From assembly GCA_023105745.1 (NCBI GenBank), contig JALGQZ010000007.1, positions 53,611,569-53,675,568 of the forward strand: a stretch of DNA of 64,000 nucleotides, read 5' to 3'. Below the pieces are notes generated by a model, which worked only from the letters and a program-made list of their open reading frames with translations, was not told where the DNA came from and did no database searches. Origin of the DNA: Austropuccinia psidii. Lineage: Eukaryota > Basidiomycota > Pucciniomycetes > Pucciniales > Sphaerophragmiaceae. Made by a program: the position numbers and the translations under genes. Positions 1 to 9,957 of the stretch are shown here, piece by piece (within the stretch, counting starts at the first letter, position 1; each line of letters starts with the position of its first letter).

Positions 1-150
1 CCCAGAAAAGCTCCAACAAAACCAGTTGGATCACCAAAACAAGTTGAGAAACAGAAAATCACTGTTATCAACCCAGTTGTAAACTCCAAAGGCAAATTGC
101 CAAAGAGTATAGATCATAAATTTGTACAAGGGCCTGCCAAAGGTAAATAA
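1..150 (+). CDS. Leader ORF0 of element A, 3' part only
   Basis: Reading frame 1 is open from the window edge to TAA at 148-150. It matches the C-terminal half of ORF0 in element B: both contain INPVV, a Ser-Lys-Gly-Lys stretch and KFVQG followed by a Lys-Gly-Lys tail. The protein is small and basic. I do not recognise a family. It could be a separate leader protein or an upstream exon of Gag. Compared with B the A copy stops about 16 codons earlier, because AATACC in B reads AATAAA in A. The start lies outside the window. Confidence 0.5.
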   Translation, partial: PRKAPTKPVGSPKQVEKQKITVINPVVNSKGKLPKSIDHKFVQGPAKGK

Positions 151-203
151 ACCTTGAAAAATACAACATTTTTTATTGTCTGTCATTTTTTAACATTGTT
201 AAC

Positions 204-3200
204 ATGACACCTCCACTTCTTAGAGATCTTGGATTCCCAAGAAATCAACCAGAACACTGGCCAAGAAGACACAGAGGAAGAAGAAATGGAGCAGATGACC
301 AGCAAAGGACTTACCATCAGGGAACTCCTACCCAAAGTCTTGTTCCAAATCAAATTCAACCCAGGAGTCCAACCAGGAGATTGGACAGATGCAGAACAGG
401 TCCTCCAAATACACAAACTCCTGAGAGACCTCTTCACATGGAGCATGGACAACAAAATGTTCACCATGGCAGCATCATGGGCAGAAGTGGGGATAACAAC
501 CCAGAAGATCTGTCTCAAGCAAATGGCTTGGATGGAACTTATGACAGAAATGCAAGGTTGGAATCCCAACAAGAATTTCAAACTCTTAGAAGAAAGAGCA
601 ACCAGAATCAAAGAGAACCAGGCAGCCATACAAGCCATAGAGAGATCTTGGCACAAGGAAGAGCCCAGTCAGATTCAGGCACCCCCAGAAATGGAAGAAG
701 AAGCCCCATCTTCCCCACAACCATCCAGCAGTTCCAGGCCTTACAAGCCAAAGGAAACTTCATCCAAAGCTCCCCCACCATTCCAGGTAGTTTCCAACAG
801 GAGAAAAGGAGCCCAAGGGAAAAACAAAACTTCTTTCAACCAGAGGAAGAAAGAAGCAGACCCATTGATGAAAAAGCTGATGGACTTAGTCCAAGAAGTA
901 CACAAAAACAAGAAATAGTTGTACCTACAAATAGTTTTTCTAGTTCTGACTCAACAGACCCAGAATTAATAACTGAAACTACAATGCACACTCATGAGTT
1001 TGAAAACAAATTCACATGGACCAAATTGGCCCAATTCATGGAGTGGACACATGAAACCTCAGAAAAAATGAGGACAGAAGTGGAAACATTGAAAGAAGAA
1101 AATGCTTTCCAAGCAACAGTCATAAAAGACTTGAATTCAAATCTGGCCAAAATTTGGACAGAATTTGAGAAAACCAACAGACAGTTGAATTCAATTCTAG
1201 AAGAACAACAAACTGTGAGGAGGGATCTGAGGAATATCCAGCAGCAGCAGGATAACCTTGACAAAGAAATTGATTACCTCTATGACAGGGAAGACAATCA
1301 ATACCCTCCAACACAAGGTCACCCTACTACCTCTACAAAATTAAAAGAAGAGGACAAAGACTATGACCAGGAACCTGAATATCAGATTCCAAAGTTAAGA
1401 TCAGAGTCAGTGTACCAAGATGGGGAAAATCTCAACTATTCAGAGAAACAGGCACTGAAACAGTTACCAGAAGTAACAAACTGGCCAAAGTTCTCAGGAA
1501 TAGGGGAATATGACCATATGGAGATCATTGACTATATTGATGGACTCTTTGTTTATGTCCCAAAGATACCAGACTACTGGATCACAACAAGACTCAACAC
1601 AGCATTCAGAGGCCATGCAAACATATGGTATACTGAAATGAAAGAAATACATGGCAGGAAAAGCTGGACATGGTGGAGGAACCAGATTATACAAAAGTAT
1701 AGCAATGGTAGCTGGATCTGGCAAAAAACCATGTCCTTTGAAAGTGATAGATACTCCACAGAAAAAGACCCTTATGAATGGTGCCTCAAACAAACAAAGA
1801 GGCTAAAGGCTATTGATCCCAATATGACAATAGAAATGAGAAACCATAAACTCCTGACAAAATTGCCAGGAGATCTAGAACATGCAGTCAAATGCAGATG
1901 CAACAACATCAGCAGCATTGATGACATAGCAAATGTTATACAAGATGTGAGAAAAAAGACCTCCATAGGAAGGTACACATCTTTCAAACCAAACTTCAAA
2001 GACAAGAGGTCTGAAGTTAAAGAGACAAACAAAGAAAAAGGGAAAGAAACCCCAAAAAAGAAATATGTGTGCCACAACTGTGGTTCACCAGACCATTATG
2101 CTAACAATTGCACAAAACCAAAAAAGAAAATATATGCTATTGATGAAGAATCAGAAGAAGAACAAACAGGTGAAAAATCTGATTCTGACAGCATGGGAAA
2201 TGGTATGAGAGCAGAATCACAAAGTGAACCTGATACCATAGAAGAATACATAGTGGAATGCAATGAAGAAAGTTCACTTGATATACAAGACATTGAATTG
2301 GATTCAGGCATACCACAAATAACAACAGACAAAGAGCTCTGTAAGCACACACAGAATGCACAAACATTCCTGGTAACCCCCAATAAAGGGATGGGATTCA
2401 TTCATGGAACACCTACAAAGTTGACAGTTTATATTGAGAACTGTAAACACCCAATGATCATTGACACAGGAGCAAGTTGCTCCATAGTGGCAAAAGAATA
2501 CTTGGAACAACATTTCCCCAAATGGGAAGATGATATAATCCCAACAAAAGCCAGAAACTTCAAAAGTGCATCAGGCAAAATGCACTCACTAGGGACAATA
2601 ATCAAAGAGATAATTATCCCACACCAAAAAGGAAATATCAGACTGGAACCTGAATTTGTAGTTCTAGAAAATGCACATGTACAAGGATTCTTACTAGGTA
2701 CAGAGTACCAAAGAATGTATGGTATGGATATTTGCAATAGTAAAAACAGATATCTTACCATAGGTACAAACAAAGATAAAAAAATTTCCTTTGACATTAA
2801 TCATATAACAAATGATAACACCTTGAAAGAACTAGTGGAAGAATTCAAAGAGGCCCAATATGGCACTCAACTCACCAGTAAAATGAAACTCAACTTACTG
2901 AAAGTATTGAGAAAGCATAGAGGAGCTTTTGCAATAGGAGATGAACCACTAGGAAAAATCAAAGGACATGATATAGAATTATATCTGGATGTAGAAAGAC
3001 CATATCCACCTATGCTTAGGAGACCACCATACCCAGCCAGCATGGAAACTAGGAAAGAAATTGAGAAACACATCAATGAACTCCTAGAAATGGGGGTAAT
3101 AAGAAAGATAGGACATAATGAGATAGTAGAGGTCACTACACCAGTCCTTATAACATGGCATGATGGTAAATCCAGACTATGTGGTGACTTCAGGGCTTTG

Positions 3201-6065
3201 AATAATTACACCAAAGCAGATAGGTACCCCATCCCAAGGATACCACATGCACTAGATAAACTAGCAAAAGCCAAGTTCATTACAAAAATGGACTGCATGA
3301 AAGGTTTTCACCAGAATGGGGTAAAACCAGATTCCATCAAATTGCTAAGAATTATATGCCATATGGGCATATATGAATATACCAGAATGCCATTTGGCAT
3401 TAAGAATGCACCAGCCCATTTTCAGAGGATGATGGATACCATATTTAAAGATGAAATAATGGAAGGGTGGATGGTAGTGTACATTGATGATATCATCATA
3501 TACTCAGAAACATGGGAAGACCATGTGAAGAAAATTGATAAAGTATTGGGAAAATGCACACCAATAAATATGAAGATATCTCTTAAGAAATGTAACTTTG
3601 GACAGCAAGAACTGCTAGCCCTAGGACACAAAGTTTCAGGTTTAAGTCTAGCTATAGACCAAAACAAAGTTGCTGCAGTACTAAAGAAACCAGTACCAAA
3701 GAACATCAAAGAAATGCAATCTTTTTTGGGCTTTGCTAGCTACTACAGAAGCCACATAAAGAACTTTGCACACATCACTAGTAGCCTATACAAACTGTGC
3801 TCAAAAGATGTGGTCTTTGAAATTACCAAGGAAAGAAGGGATGCATTTGAAAAGATCAAACATGAACTGACCAATGCCCCTGTCCTAATGATGCCTGATT
3901 TTGAACTACCATTAAAACTATACATAGATGCAGCATGTAGCCAAGGGCTAGGAGCAGCACTACACCAGAGGCAACTAGTAGATGGCATACCCAAAGAAGG
4001 AGTAATTTGCTATATCTCAAGACAACTGAAAGACTCAGAAGCCAGATATGGAGCTACTCAGACAGAATGTCTATGCTTGGTATGGGCATTAGAAAAACTC
4101 CATTACTACTTAGAAGGAGCAGTATTTGAAGTTTTTACTGACTGCACAGCCCTCAAGTCACTGTTGAACATGAAAACAACAAATAGACACATGCTTAGGT
4201 GGCAAATAGCCATACAAGAATACAGAGGGAATATGACTATCATCTATAAAGAAGGGAAAAGTCATACTAATGCAGATGGTCTCAGCAGGTGGCCACTGAA
4301 GAATGACCAAGAAAATCCAGCATATGACCCAGAAAATGGGGCCAAAATACCTATACAATGCATGGAGATAGACAGGAGAAAGAACTTCAAACTATCAAAC
4401 TGTGCATTAGGGAATGATTCATCAAACCCAGCACAGAGCTATGGGGAGATTAAAGAGATACCCATACTGGGAATCAGCTCCTCTAATCTGAATACAGAAT
4501 TCTTTAGTATAGTACAATCAGCATACAATAAACACAAACAGTGTAGTATATTGATACAACTACTAAAACAAAAGTACAGGAGTCCTGAACTAGAGAGTCA
4601 ATTGGAAGAGCCATGGCTCAAAAACTTTAAAGAAAATAGATTTTTTCTGATAGATGACCTACTGTACCATAGGGAAAAACACACAAGTGCCCTGGTAATA
4701 ATAAGTAGAGAACACATTTCCCTCATACTACAGGAATGCCATGACTTCCCATACATGGGACATATGAGTGAAGAAAGAACTAAAGAAAGAGTCTTTAGCA
4801 CAGCTTGGTGGCCAAAGTGGGAACAAGACTTGAGTGAATACATCAACACTTGTACCAGATGCCAAAAAGCCAACAGAAGTCATGGCAAAAGATATGGATT
4901 ACTCCAGAGTATAGAGGAGCCCAAACACCCCTGGGAAATAATAAACATGGATTGGGTAACAGGCCTGGTCCCTGGAGGGAAAGACAGCTTTAATGCATGC
5001 CTAGTAGTAGTAGACAGGTATAGCAAGAGTGTCAGATGTCTCCCCTGTCACAAAGAGGACACAGCAATGGACACAGCCATATTGTTCTGGAACAATGTGA
5101 TAGCTAACTGTGGAGTCCCAAGAATTATAATTAGTGACAGAGACCCTAAATTCACATCAGAATTCTGGACTAATCTATATGAGATGCTGGGAACCAAACT
5201 AGCATTTTCCACAGCTTACCATCCACAAACAGATGGTCTAGCAGAAAGAATGATCCAGACATTGGAAGACATCATTAGAAGGTTTTGTGCATATGGCATG
5301 GAATATAAAGACAATGAGGGATATACCCATGACTGGGTAACCCTCCTACCAGCTGTGCAATTGGCATACAACACAAGTATACACTCAGTGACAGGAAAAA
5401 CCCCTGCCACATTAGAGAAAGGATGGAACCCACTACTTCCAGTAGATTACTTGAAGAAGAACCTCCTCTCAGTACATCCTACAGCAAAAGACTTTCACAC
5501 AATGTGGAAGACTGCCTGCGAAAAAGCAGAGCAATGTGTGGCTGAAGCCAAATTATATAACAAACAGAGATATGATAAAAGTCACCAAGAACCTGATTTC
5601 AAAGAAGGAGACCAAGTTCTAATCTCAACTCTTAACTTCAACAACCTAAAAGGACCCAAGAAGATGAGAGACTCATTCATAGGACCATTCACCATTATTA
5701 AATTGATAGGAAAGAATGCAGTAGAGGTCAACCTGACCAAAGAGTTCTCTAGGAAACACCCAGTTTTCCCTGTGAGCCTGGTCAAACCTTATCACCAGAC
5801 AGATGAGGAGAAATTCCCTGACAGGAAGAAGACAGTCACCCATGAAAGATTGGTAGAGGAAGATGACTCACCTGGACCAGTGAAAAAGATCATTAAAGCC
5901 AGGAAGATCAGAATCAATGGGAAAGACAACAGGCAATACCTGGTTAGATTTAAGAATCAACCAGCAGATAAAGACAAATGGTTAACTGAGAAAGAAATCC
6001 CAGATGGACAAATACACCTGAGAAGATTCAGAGCCTCCAAGAGGGCTGAAGAGTCTCATCAATGA
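204..6065 (+). CDS. Gag-Pol polyprotein of element A (Gag, PR, RT, RNase H, IN, chromodomain-like tail)
   Basis: This is a single 1953-codon frame from ATG 204 to TGA 6063, with no frameshift between gag and pol. Residues 1-239 are Pro/Gln/Arg-rich and overlap ORF Y. A coiled coil lies around 275-390, the Gag core around 415-590, and a CCHC zinc knuckle [14 protein letters not shown] at 623-636. The aspartic protease motif DTGAS starts at 754. Reverse transcriptase has YIDD at 1093-1096. RNase H begins near Asp1242. Integrase has an HHCC zinc finger (ECHD, GH, CTRC) and a D1583, D1645, E1681 triad, i.e. D-x61-D-x35-E. The last 70 residues resemble a chromodomain ([15 protein letters not shown]). 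Such proteins build virus-like particles, copy the RNA and insert the cDNA into chromatin. All catalytic residues I can see are present, so this copy could be functional. Whether residues 1-239 are really translated in this frame is uncertain. Confidence 0.95.
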   Translation: MTPPLLRDLGFPRNQPEHWPRRHRGRRNGADDQQRTYHQGTPTQSLVPNQIQPRSPTRRLDRCRTGPPNTQTPERPLHMEHGQQNVHHGSIMGRSGDNNPEDLSQANGLDGTYDRNARLESQQEFQTLRRKSNQNQREPGSHTSHREILAQGRAQSDSGTPRNGRRSPIFPTTIQQFQALQAKGNFIQSSPTIPGSFQQEKRSPREKQNFFQPEEERSRPIDEKADGLSPRSTQKQEIVVPTNSFSSSDSTDPELITETTMHTHEFENKFTWTKLAQFMEWTHETSEKMRTEVETLKEENAFQATVIKDLNSNLAKIWTEFEKTNRQLNSILEEQQTVRRDLRNIQQQQDNLDKEIDYLYDREDNQYPPTQGHPTTSTKLKEEDKDYDQEPEYQIPKLRSESVYQDGENLNYSEKQALKQLPEVTNWPKFSGIGEYDHMEIIDYIDGLFVYVPKIPDYWITTRLNTAFRGHANIWYTEMKEIHGRKSWTWWRNQIIQKYSNGSWIWQKTMSFESDRYSTEKDPYEWCLKQTKRLKAIDPNMTIEMRNHKLLTKLPGDLEHAVKCRCNNISSIDDIANVIQDVRKKTSIGRYTSFKPNFKDKRSEVKETNKEKGKETPKKKYVCHNCGSPDHYANNCTKPKKKIYAIDEESEEEQTGEKSDSDSMGNGMRAESQSEPDTIEEYIVECNEESSLDIQDIELDSGIPQITTDKELCKHTQNAQTFLVTPNKGMGFIHGTPTKLTVYIENCKHPMIIDTGASCSIVAKEYLEQHFPKWEDDIIPTKARNFKSASGKMHSLGTIIKEIIIPHQKGNIRLEPEFVVLENAHVQGFLLGTEYQRMYGMDICNSKNRYLTIGTNKDKKISFDINHITNDNTLKELVEEFKEAQYGTQLTSKMKLNLLKVLRKHRGAFAIGDEPLGKIKGHDIELYLDVERPYPPMLRRPPYPASMETRKEIEKHINELLEMGVIRKIGHNEIVEVTTPVLITWHDGKSRLCGDFRALNNYTKADRYPIPRIPHALDKLAKAKFITKMDCMKGFHQNGVKPDSIKLLRIICHMGIYEYTRMPFGIKNAPAHFQRMMDTIFKDEIMEGWMVVYIDDIIIYSETWEDHVKKIDKVLGKCTPINMKISLKKCNFGQQELLALGHKVSGLSLAIDQNKVAAVLKKPVPKNIKEMQSFLGFASYYRSHIKNFAHITSSLYKLCSKDVVFEITKERRDAFEKIKHELTNAPVLMMPDFELPLKLYIDAACSQGLGAALHQRQLVDGIPKEGVICYISRQLKDSEARYGATQTECLCLVWALEKLHYYLEGAVFEVFTDCTALKSLLNMKTTNRHMLRWQIAIQEYRGNMTIIYKEGKSHTNADGLSRWPLKNDQENPAYDPENGAKIPIQCMEIDRRKNFKLSNCALGNDSSNPAQSYGEIKEIPILGISSSNLNTEFFSIVQSAYNKHKQCSILIQLLKQKYRSPELESQLEEPWLKNFKENRFFLIDDLLYHREKHTSALVIISREHISLILQECHDFPYMGHMSEERTKERVFSTAWWPKWEQDLSEYINTCTRCQKANRSHGKRYGLLQSIEEPKHPWEIINMDWVTGLVPGGKDSFNACLVVVDRYSKSVRCLPCHKEDTAMDTAILFWNNVIANCGVPRIIISDRDPKFTSEFWTNLYEMLGTKLAFSTAYHPQTDGLAERMIQTLEDIIRRFCAYGMEYKDNEGYTHDWVTLLPAVQLAYNTSIHSVTGKTPATLEKGWNPLLPVDYLKKNLLSVHPTAKDFHTMWKTACEKAEQCVAEAKLYNKQRYDKSHQEPDFKEGDQVLISTLNFNNLKGPKKMRDSFIGPFTIIKLIGKNAVEVNLTKEFSRKHPVFPVSLVKPYHQTDEEKFPDRKKTVTHERLVEEDDSPGPVKKIIKARKIRINGKDNRQYLVRFKNQPADKDKWLTEKEIPDGQIHLRRFRASKRAEESHQ
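286..918 (+). CDS. ORF Y of element A, +1 frame overlapping the gag N-terminus
   Basis: The open frame runs from 208 to TAG 916-918; the first ATG is at 286, giving 210 aa. It is +1 relative to Gag-Pol. The predicted protein is a folded-looking, Trp-containing helical domain (WSMDNK, QKICLK, GWNP motifs) followed by a Pro/Ser-rich linker and a basic Lys/Arg-rich tail. The element B homologue (9361-9957) keeps WSMDNK, QKICLK, GWNP and a VHKN end with mostly conservative changes. In the same stretch the X frame is conserved mainly at its N-terminal LRDLGF and RNQPE and at two short islands. This suggests that Y is the constrained protein. It may be a Gag N-terminal domain reached by frameshifting or splicing, or a separate accessory protein. 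I do not recognise its family. Confidence 0.6.
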   Translation: MEQMTSKGLTIRELLPKVLFQIKFNPGVQPGDWTDAEQVLQIHKLLRDLFTWSMDNKMFTMAASWAEVGITTQKICLKQMAWMELMTEMQGWNPNKNFKLLEERATRIKENQAAIQAIERSWHKEEPSQIQAPPEMEEEAPSSPQPSSSSRPYKPKETSSKAPPPFQVVSNRRKGAQGKNKTSFNQRKKEADPLMKKLMDLVQEVHKNKK

Positions 6066-6078
6066 TGAGCCTTCTTTT

Positions 6079-6089
6079 GAGGGAGGGTA
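6079..6089 (+). other. Polypurine tract of element A
   Basis: The run gagggagggta lies immediately before the LTR TGTCAG. The same purine run precedes the 3' LTR of B (15059-15069) and, on the minus strand, of H (62196-62206). This is the usual place for plus-strand priming in Ty3/Gypsy elements. Confidence 0.85.
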
Positions 6090-6493
6090 TGTCAGCCTGT
6101 GACTCAAAACAGAGCACTAGCATGACATCCAACATACCATAAATAATGGTATGACAAGTATTGAACAAACATAGTCAATACAGGTAGTAATTAAGAGAAA
6201 ACAATCCTCTTACATTAAACACCAACCTTATCCAAACAGAATAAGGAAACCTAGAGGAAAATAAATAAGTCAAAACCCTTATTTTCACCTCTCATATAAC
6301 TTATGCATATTTAAGTTATCCTATACCAAAATGGTATTTTTCTTAAAGCTCACATAAAGAGCTACACAATGATATCATCCATGTTGTTGTAACACCACTA
6401 CAACTGGAGATACCATATAACCTCATTTTCAAAACCAAGTCCCCCTGAAAGTCAAAGAGGGCTTGTACAAAACTGTACAAAAGTATAACCAAA

Positions 6494-6884
6494 TTAAAGA
6501 TCTCAACAAGAGCTTTGATTTGAGATACCTTAGACCTCTGTATCTCTTAAATTGACTGAGGGATCTTGGTTCAAAGGTTTAATAACCAAAATACAGATAT
6601 TCTGAAAATAAGAAAATAAACAAACCCCTGTATCTTTGGCATACACTCATACAACTGTACAGTGTCATATACCAAACTGTAGGGCTCATCAAGCCCTACA
6701 AAACTGTATAATCAGAATACAGATATCTTCCAAACTGAAGAAGATATCTGGTATGGAAGTTTTTGAAGCCTCATACTGATGTACAAGAATACATCCAAAA
6801 ACTTAAAACCCTTATAACTTTTGCTATATTGAAGAAGGGTAAACATGAAGCATACCAAATTGAAGAGCTCATTAAGCCCTTCAA
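6494..6884 (+). repeat. Three diverged hairpin modules, period about 183 bp, in LTR U3
   Basis: Three similar short hairpins start near 6494, 6678 and 6860. The middle one is perfect: TGTAGGGCT (6678-6686), loop CATCA, AGCCCTACA (6692-6700). The third has a 10-bp stem with one mismatch and loop CATTA (6860-6884). The first has loop CAACA and two mismatches. All are preceded by a similar ATACCAAA-like segment, so the region looks like an old tandem triplication. The same three hairpins are visible in the H LTR. Confidence 0.65.
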
Positions 6885-7086
6885 TTCTGTGCCCTTAGTT
6901 TCTTGATATCTCAAAAACTGACCAAGATATCTTGGTTGGAAGAATTTTGGCCAATACTGGCCTGTACCAAACCTGTACCAACCAGTACAAGTCTTAATAC
7001 TCAAAATAATGGTTGTTCAAAGCTTAAACCCGCCCAGAATGACTAGTATTGGTCATACAAACACCAGAACAACGTCATCCAAGTGC

Positions 7087-7283
7087 TGACGTGGCAGGTG
7101 AAAAGTTTTTTCATCCTGTATTGATCCAGAATGATCATTTGTGGTCCCAAAACCACAATTCTGCCTCTACTGACGTCAGAATTGAGGATCCAGAACCACA
7201 GACTGGCCAATGGAGTGAAAATTTTCACTCCTCTGACGTGTGAAGAGTAAATAACTCTTGACAGTCTTGAAAGATATAAAAAG
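7087..7283 (+). promoter_or_regulatory. LTR promoter of element A: CRE-like sites, CCAAT box, TATA box
   Basis: TGACGTG at 7087, a perfect palindromic TGACGTCA at 7171-7178, CCAAT at 7207-7211 and TGACGTG at 7234-7240 precede TATAAAAAG at 7275-7283. The first set are binding-site shapes for bZIP (CREB/ATF-type) factors. H keeps TGACGTCA at 61105-61112 and LTR K has one at 28318-28325. In this CpG-poor DNA the retained ACGT cores stand out. Transcription would start shortly after 7283. Confidence 0.6.
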
Positions 7284-7590
7284 AAGGGTTTTTGCCTTCA
7301 AAAATCCTTATCTTATCTTTTTATTATATATTCTTACGTGACAAGACTGTTAATCATCAGTAGTGTCCTTAGAATACTTAAAGATATAATTAAATATAAT
7401 TATTGTAGTGTCTCTTTACAGTCAAAGATATTAGAACATTGCAACCCAGGTCCTCAATAGACTCATCACCACTGTTACCACGTAGCAGTAGGACCTGAAG
7501 AATATTTTTATTACTTATTTTGACGTGTCACAGTCATAGTACTAGCTTGTATTTACTGTTTTTAAGCTTCTACATAGACTCACCCTGACA

Positions 7591-8286
7591 GTCATATACA
7601 GCCTTACCATGGGATAATATCCCGTAACCATGAATGTGAGGTGTCAAATAGACAAAGAAGCATGTTTTTACTTCAATACCACATATTTCAGTCAACACTG
7701 GGGTCCCATACAGTTTCTGTACAGCATTCTACGCGTCATACACGTCAGAATCAGGCTGTGAGGTCCCCAGATGAAGATTTTCACCCTTCATTGGTGAAAA
7801 CGGCCCAGATGTGGTTTCAAAAGCACATCTGAGCCCAATAAAGTCTATACAGGCTGATTTCAAACCACAAGCCAGTCCTAGAGAGTGAAAAATCTTCACT
7901 TCCCCTACGTGGAAAGGTCTAGCACCCTTTCCACCCCATTTCAAGATAAAAAGGAGGCTTTTCACAGCCAGAATTGTTTCCTCATCCTGCTCTTGAATAC
8001 CCTAAGTAGTAAACTGTCAAAAACAGTCTTACTCTTGGGCAATAATCAGGTATAATTATAATTTTATTCTTGTAGCTCTTATTATAGTAATCCAACTGGT
8101 AAGACTGCACCCAGGGTTCTCAATAGCGCTCACCACCACTATTATTCAATAGTAGAACCCTTTAATCACATTATAAATCTTTATTTTACTCAAAACACTA
8201 TTATCTTAAACAATTTTTACGCGTCACAGTCAAAGTTCTAGTTGTAAATAGCCTTCTTACTGCTTCAACATAGACTCCATCTGACA
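7591..8286 (+). repeat. 5' LTR of element B, 3' portion
   Basis: These 696 bp align with 15809-16506 of the B 3' LTR, ending in the same CATAGACTCCATCTGACA. The LTR stops abruptly at the left, where element A begins. It contains an AAGATAAAAAGG TATA-like box near 7943. Confidence 0.93.
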
Positions 8287-8842
8287 TTTTGGGGGCCTGG
8301 CCATGTTTTAAACCTTTTTTGGACCCTTATAAGTGAGTTTTGTCTCTTATTTCTCACTTTCTGACAATTGTTTTATTCTTTTTAGGCGTAAATCTTTGCT
8401 TGCAAATATATATTTTATATATATATTCCTTTTTTTGGTATATATACCACTTTTATACTCATATTTTAAGAGTATCTGTCACGTGGCTAATAACCACAAG
8501 ACCCTTATTTTTGGTGTGTTTTACATATAAAAACACTTGAGCCATTAATACAGTCTTATTTTTCAATCAAAATAAGACACCTCATACTGATAAACCAACA
8601 GTTGAGGCGTTGTTGGACATATTGTTAACTCAATTGCCCTGTTATACACCACTTTTGCCAGACTATAATTGCTAATTACAAGTAATCTGTGAGATATTGG
8701 TATACAAATAGTATACCAAATATCATTAAGCTGTATTTCTGACGTGGAATTGTTAATTCAATTACACTGTCATTGTACAAGGGCACATTGTAGTAATATA
8801 CAAGCCCAGAGGCCATTCTTAGACATGCAAACAGCATTTTAA
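8287..8842 (+). other. Leader of element B with candidate primer-binding site and candidate intron
   Basis: TTTTGGGGGCCTGGCC follows the LTR directly (8287-8302). C and F carry the same GGGGGCCTGGCC straight after their LTRs, so this is the expected position of the primer-binding site; I cannot name the tRNA. A donor-like A|GTGAGT sits at 8332-8338, a CTGAC branch-like site at 8853-8857 and an acceptor-like ATTCAG ending at 8888. Otherwise the leader is AT-rich, with no ATG-started ORF of note. Confidence 0.55.
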
Positions 8843-9235
8843 GAAGGATTAGCTGACATTAAGCCCTCTTTTCCATGTTTTGATTCAGTGGAAGATAACT
8901 TCATACCACTTCAAAGCCAGTCACAGGCCAACACACCAGTGACACCCTCAGAACCAGAGGGCAGCAAAGGCAAAGGAAAGAGGCACAGTGAGGGCCTGAT
9001 AACAGCAAAGAAGTGGACACCCATTGCCACACAGAAGAGTAGAAAACCACGAAATTCTGCTTCAATACAAGGTAGACCAACCTTGATAGCTTATACAGGG
9101 AAAATTACTATAATTAACCCAGTTGTAACCTCTAAAGGTAAATTTCCCAAATCAGCAGACAACAAATTTGTACAAGGCACAGTCAAAGGTAAATACCCTA
9201 AGAACATAAAGTTTTTGACTGCTTGCAAACACTAA
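8843..9235 (+). CDS. Leader ORF0 of element B (no in-frame ATG)
   Basis: This frame is open from 8843 to TAA 9233-9235 and codes for about 130 residues, but it contains no ATG. The likely coding part begins after the acceptor-like AG at 8887-8888, where the next bases are TG GAA GAT. If an upstream exon ended in A, splicing would create an ATG. The protein is Ser/Lys-rich and basic, with GSKGKGKRH early and INPVV, a Ser-Lys-Gly-Lys stretch and KFVQG late; the late part is shared with element A (1-150). The stop is one base before the ATG of frame X (9237), which would allow reinitiation. I do not recognise the family. Confidence 0.5.
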   Translation, partial: EGLADIKPSFPCFDSVEDNFIPLQSQSQANTPVTPSEPEGSKGKGKRHSEGLITAKKWTPIATQKSRKPRNSASIQGRPTLIAYTGKITIINPVVTSKGKFPKSADNKFVQGTVKGKYPKNIKFLTACKH

Positions 9236-9236
9236 C

Positions 9237-9674
9237 ATGTCACCTGTACACCTCAGAGATCTTGGCTTCCAAAGGAACCAACCAGAGGACAGAGAAGGTT
9301 TGTCCAGAACCAGAAGACCTGAAATAGGACACCTTGGACACAGTAGTGGATGGCAAAACAATGAGGGAGATAATATCAACCTTGCCATTCACACTCCAAT
9401 TCAATGGAGACCTCAAACCAAAGGACTGGAAAGACATGGATCAAGTTCTTCAGCTCCACCAACTCCTCAAGGACTTATTCCAATGGAGCATGGACAACAA
9501 GAGGTTCAACCTGGCATCTTACTGGGCAGAACTTGGAGCAAGTTGCCAGAAGATCTGTCTCAAAGAGATAGACCTCAAAGACCTGATGGTAATCACCAAA
9601 GGTTGGAATCCTACCAGGCAGTTCCGACTCCTGGAGGCAAGGGCACAGAGGATAAGGGAAAATCAAGCCACTAG
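9237..9674 (+). CDS. Frame X of element B: truncated gag N-terminal frame
   Basis: This 145-codon frame begins at ATG 9237. It is homologous to the first part of Gag-Pol of A: LRDLGF and RNQPE near the start, then MEHGQQ and PEDLSQ islands. Unlike A it stops at TAG 9672-9674. At least one more stop follows before the coiled-coil part of Gag, which resumes in the same frame. It overlaps ORF Y, which is +1 to it. Similarity between the copies is patchy, so X may be conserved mainly at its start. Confidence 0.5.
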   Translation: MSPVHLRDLGFQRNQPEDREGLSRTRRPEIGHLGHSSGWQNNEGDNINLAIHTPIQWRPQTKGLERHGSSSSAPPTPQGLIPMEHGQQEVQPGILLGRTWSKLPEDLSQRDRPQRPDGNHQRLESYQAVPTPGGKGTEDKGKSSH

Positions 9675-9957
9675 CCAAGCTATAGAAGAACAGCTAACCC
9701 AGACAGGGCCTACTCAGATTCCTTCAGGCTCACAAGGAGAAGGCCAAATCAGCTCTCCAGTGGCTTCACACCATTCAGAAACCAGAAGATCAGTGGCCAA
9801 GAGTCACCATTCTTCACAATTACAGGAAGTTTCCAGGAGAAGACAAGGAAACAAGGGCAAGGACAAAGCCTCCTTCAACCATAGGAGGAAAGAGTCGGAC
9901 CCTATGATTCAGAAGCTGTTGGATTTGGTAAAAGAAGTGCACAAGAACCAGAAGTAA
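9361..9957 (+). CDS. ORF Y of element B
   Basis: The frame is open from a TTG at 9334; the first ATG is 9361 (MREI) and TAA ends it at 9955-9957. It is about 198 aa, uninterrupted, although the pol downstream is heavily broken. It shares WSMDNK, QKICLK, GWNP, RIRENQA-type and terminal VHKN motifs with A, and has the same basic tail. Frame is +1 to X and to the downstream Gag, as in A. It may be a Gag-like N-terminal domain or an accessory protein. Confidence 0.6.
   Translation: MREIISTLPFTLQFNGDLKPKDWKDMDQVLQLHQLLKDLFQWSMDNKRFNLASYWAELGASCQKICLKEIDLKDLMVITKGWNPTRQFRLLEARAQRIRENQATSQAIEEQLTQTGPTQIPSGSQGEGQISSPVASHHSETRRSVAKSHHSSQLQEVSRRRQGNKGKDKASFNHRRKESDPMIQKLLDLVKEVHKNQK

Larger units (their letters stand above)
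1..7590 (+). mobile_element. Element A: Ty3/Gypsy family 1, 5' end outside window
   Basis: The visible part holds the end of a leader ORF, an overlapping ORF Y, one intact Gag-Pol frame, a polypurine tract and a complete 3' LTR. The sequence that follows (gtcatatacagcc at 7591) is the middle of the element B LTR; the same junction is uninterrupted at 15809 in the B 3' LTR. A therefore inserted into the B 5' LTR, and the expected 5-bp target duplication is gtcat, whose left copy lies outside the window. The unbroken Pol makes A the youngest autonomous-looking copy here. Confidence 0.93.
6090..7590 (+). repeat. 3' LTR of element A (1501 bp)
   Basis: The LTR begins TGTCAG and ends CTGACA, a 6-bp inverted repeat with TG...CA termini. 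It aligns nearly end to end with the reverse complement of 60691-62195 (element H) and more weakly with the B LTR. Positions 11-17 of the LTR read TGACTCA, a bZIP/AP-1/Gcn4-type site, which recurs at the same place in B, H, I and J. Downstream are three hairpin modules, a CRE-like cluster, a CCAAT box and a TATA box. Confidence 0.95.

Noticed and set aside
880..925. A -1 ribosomal slip site at the end of ORF Y leading into Gag
   Set aside because: The A-rich run does not form a proper X-XXY-YYZ heptamer in the Y frame, and B has no such run there.
8290..8302. Naming the primer tRNA from the 13-mer
   Set aside because: I cannot match it confidently to a tRNA 3' end without the tRNA set of the genome.
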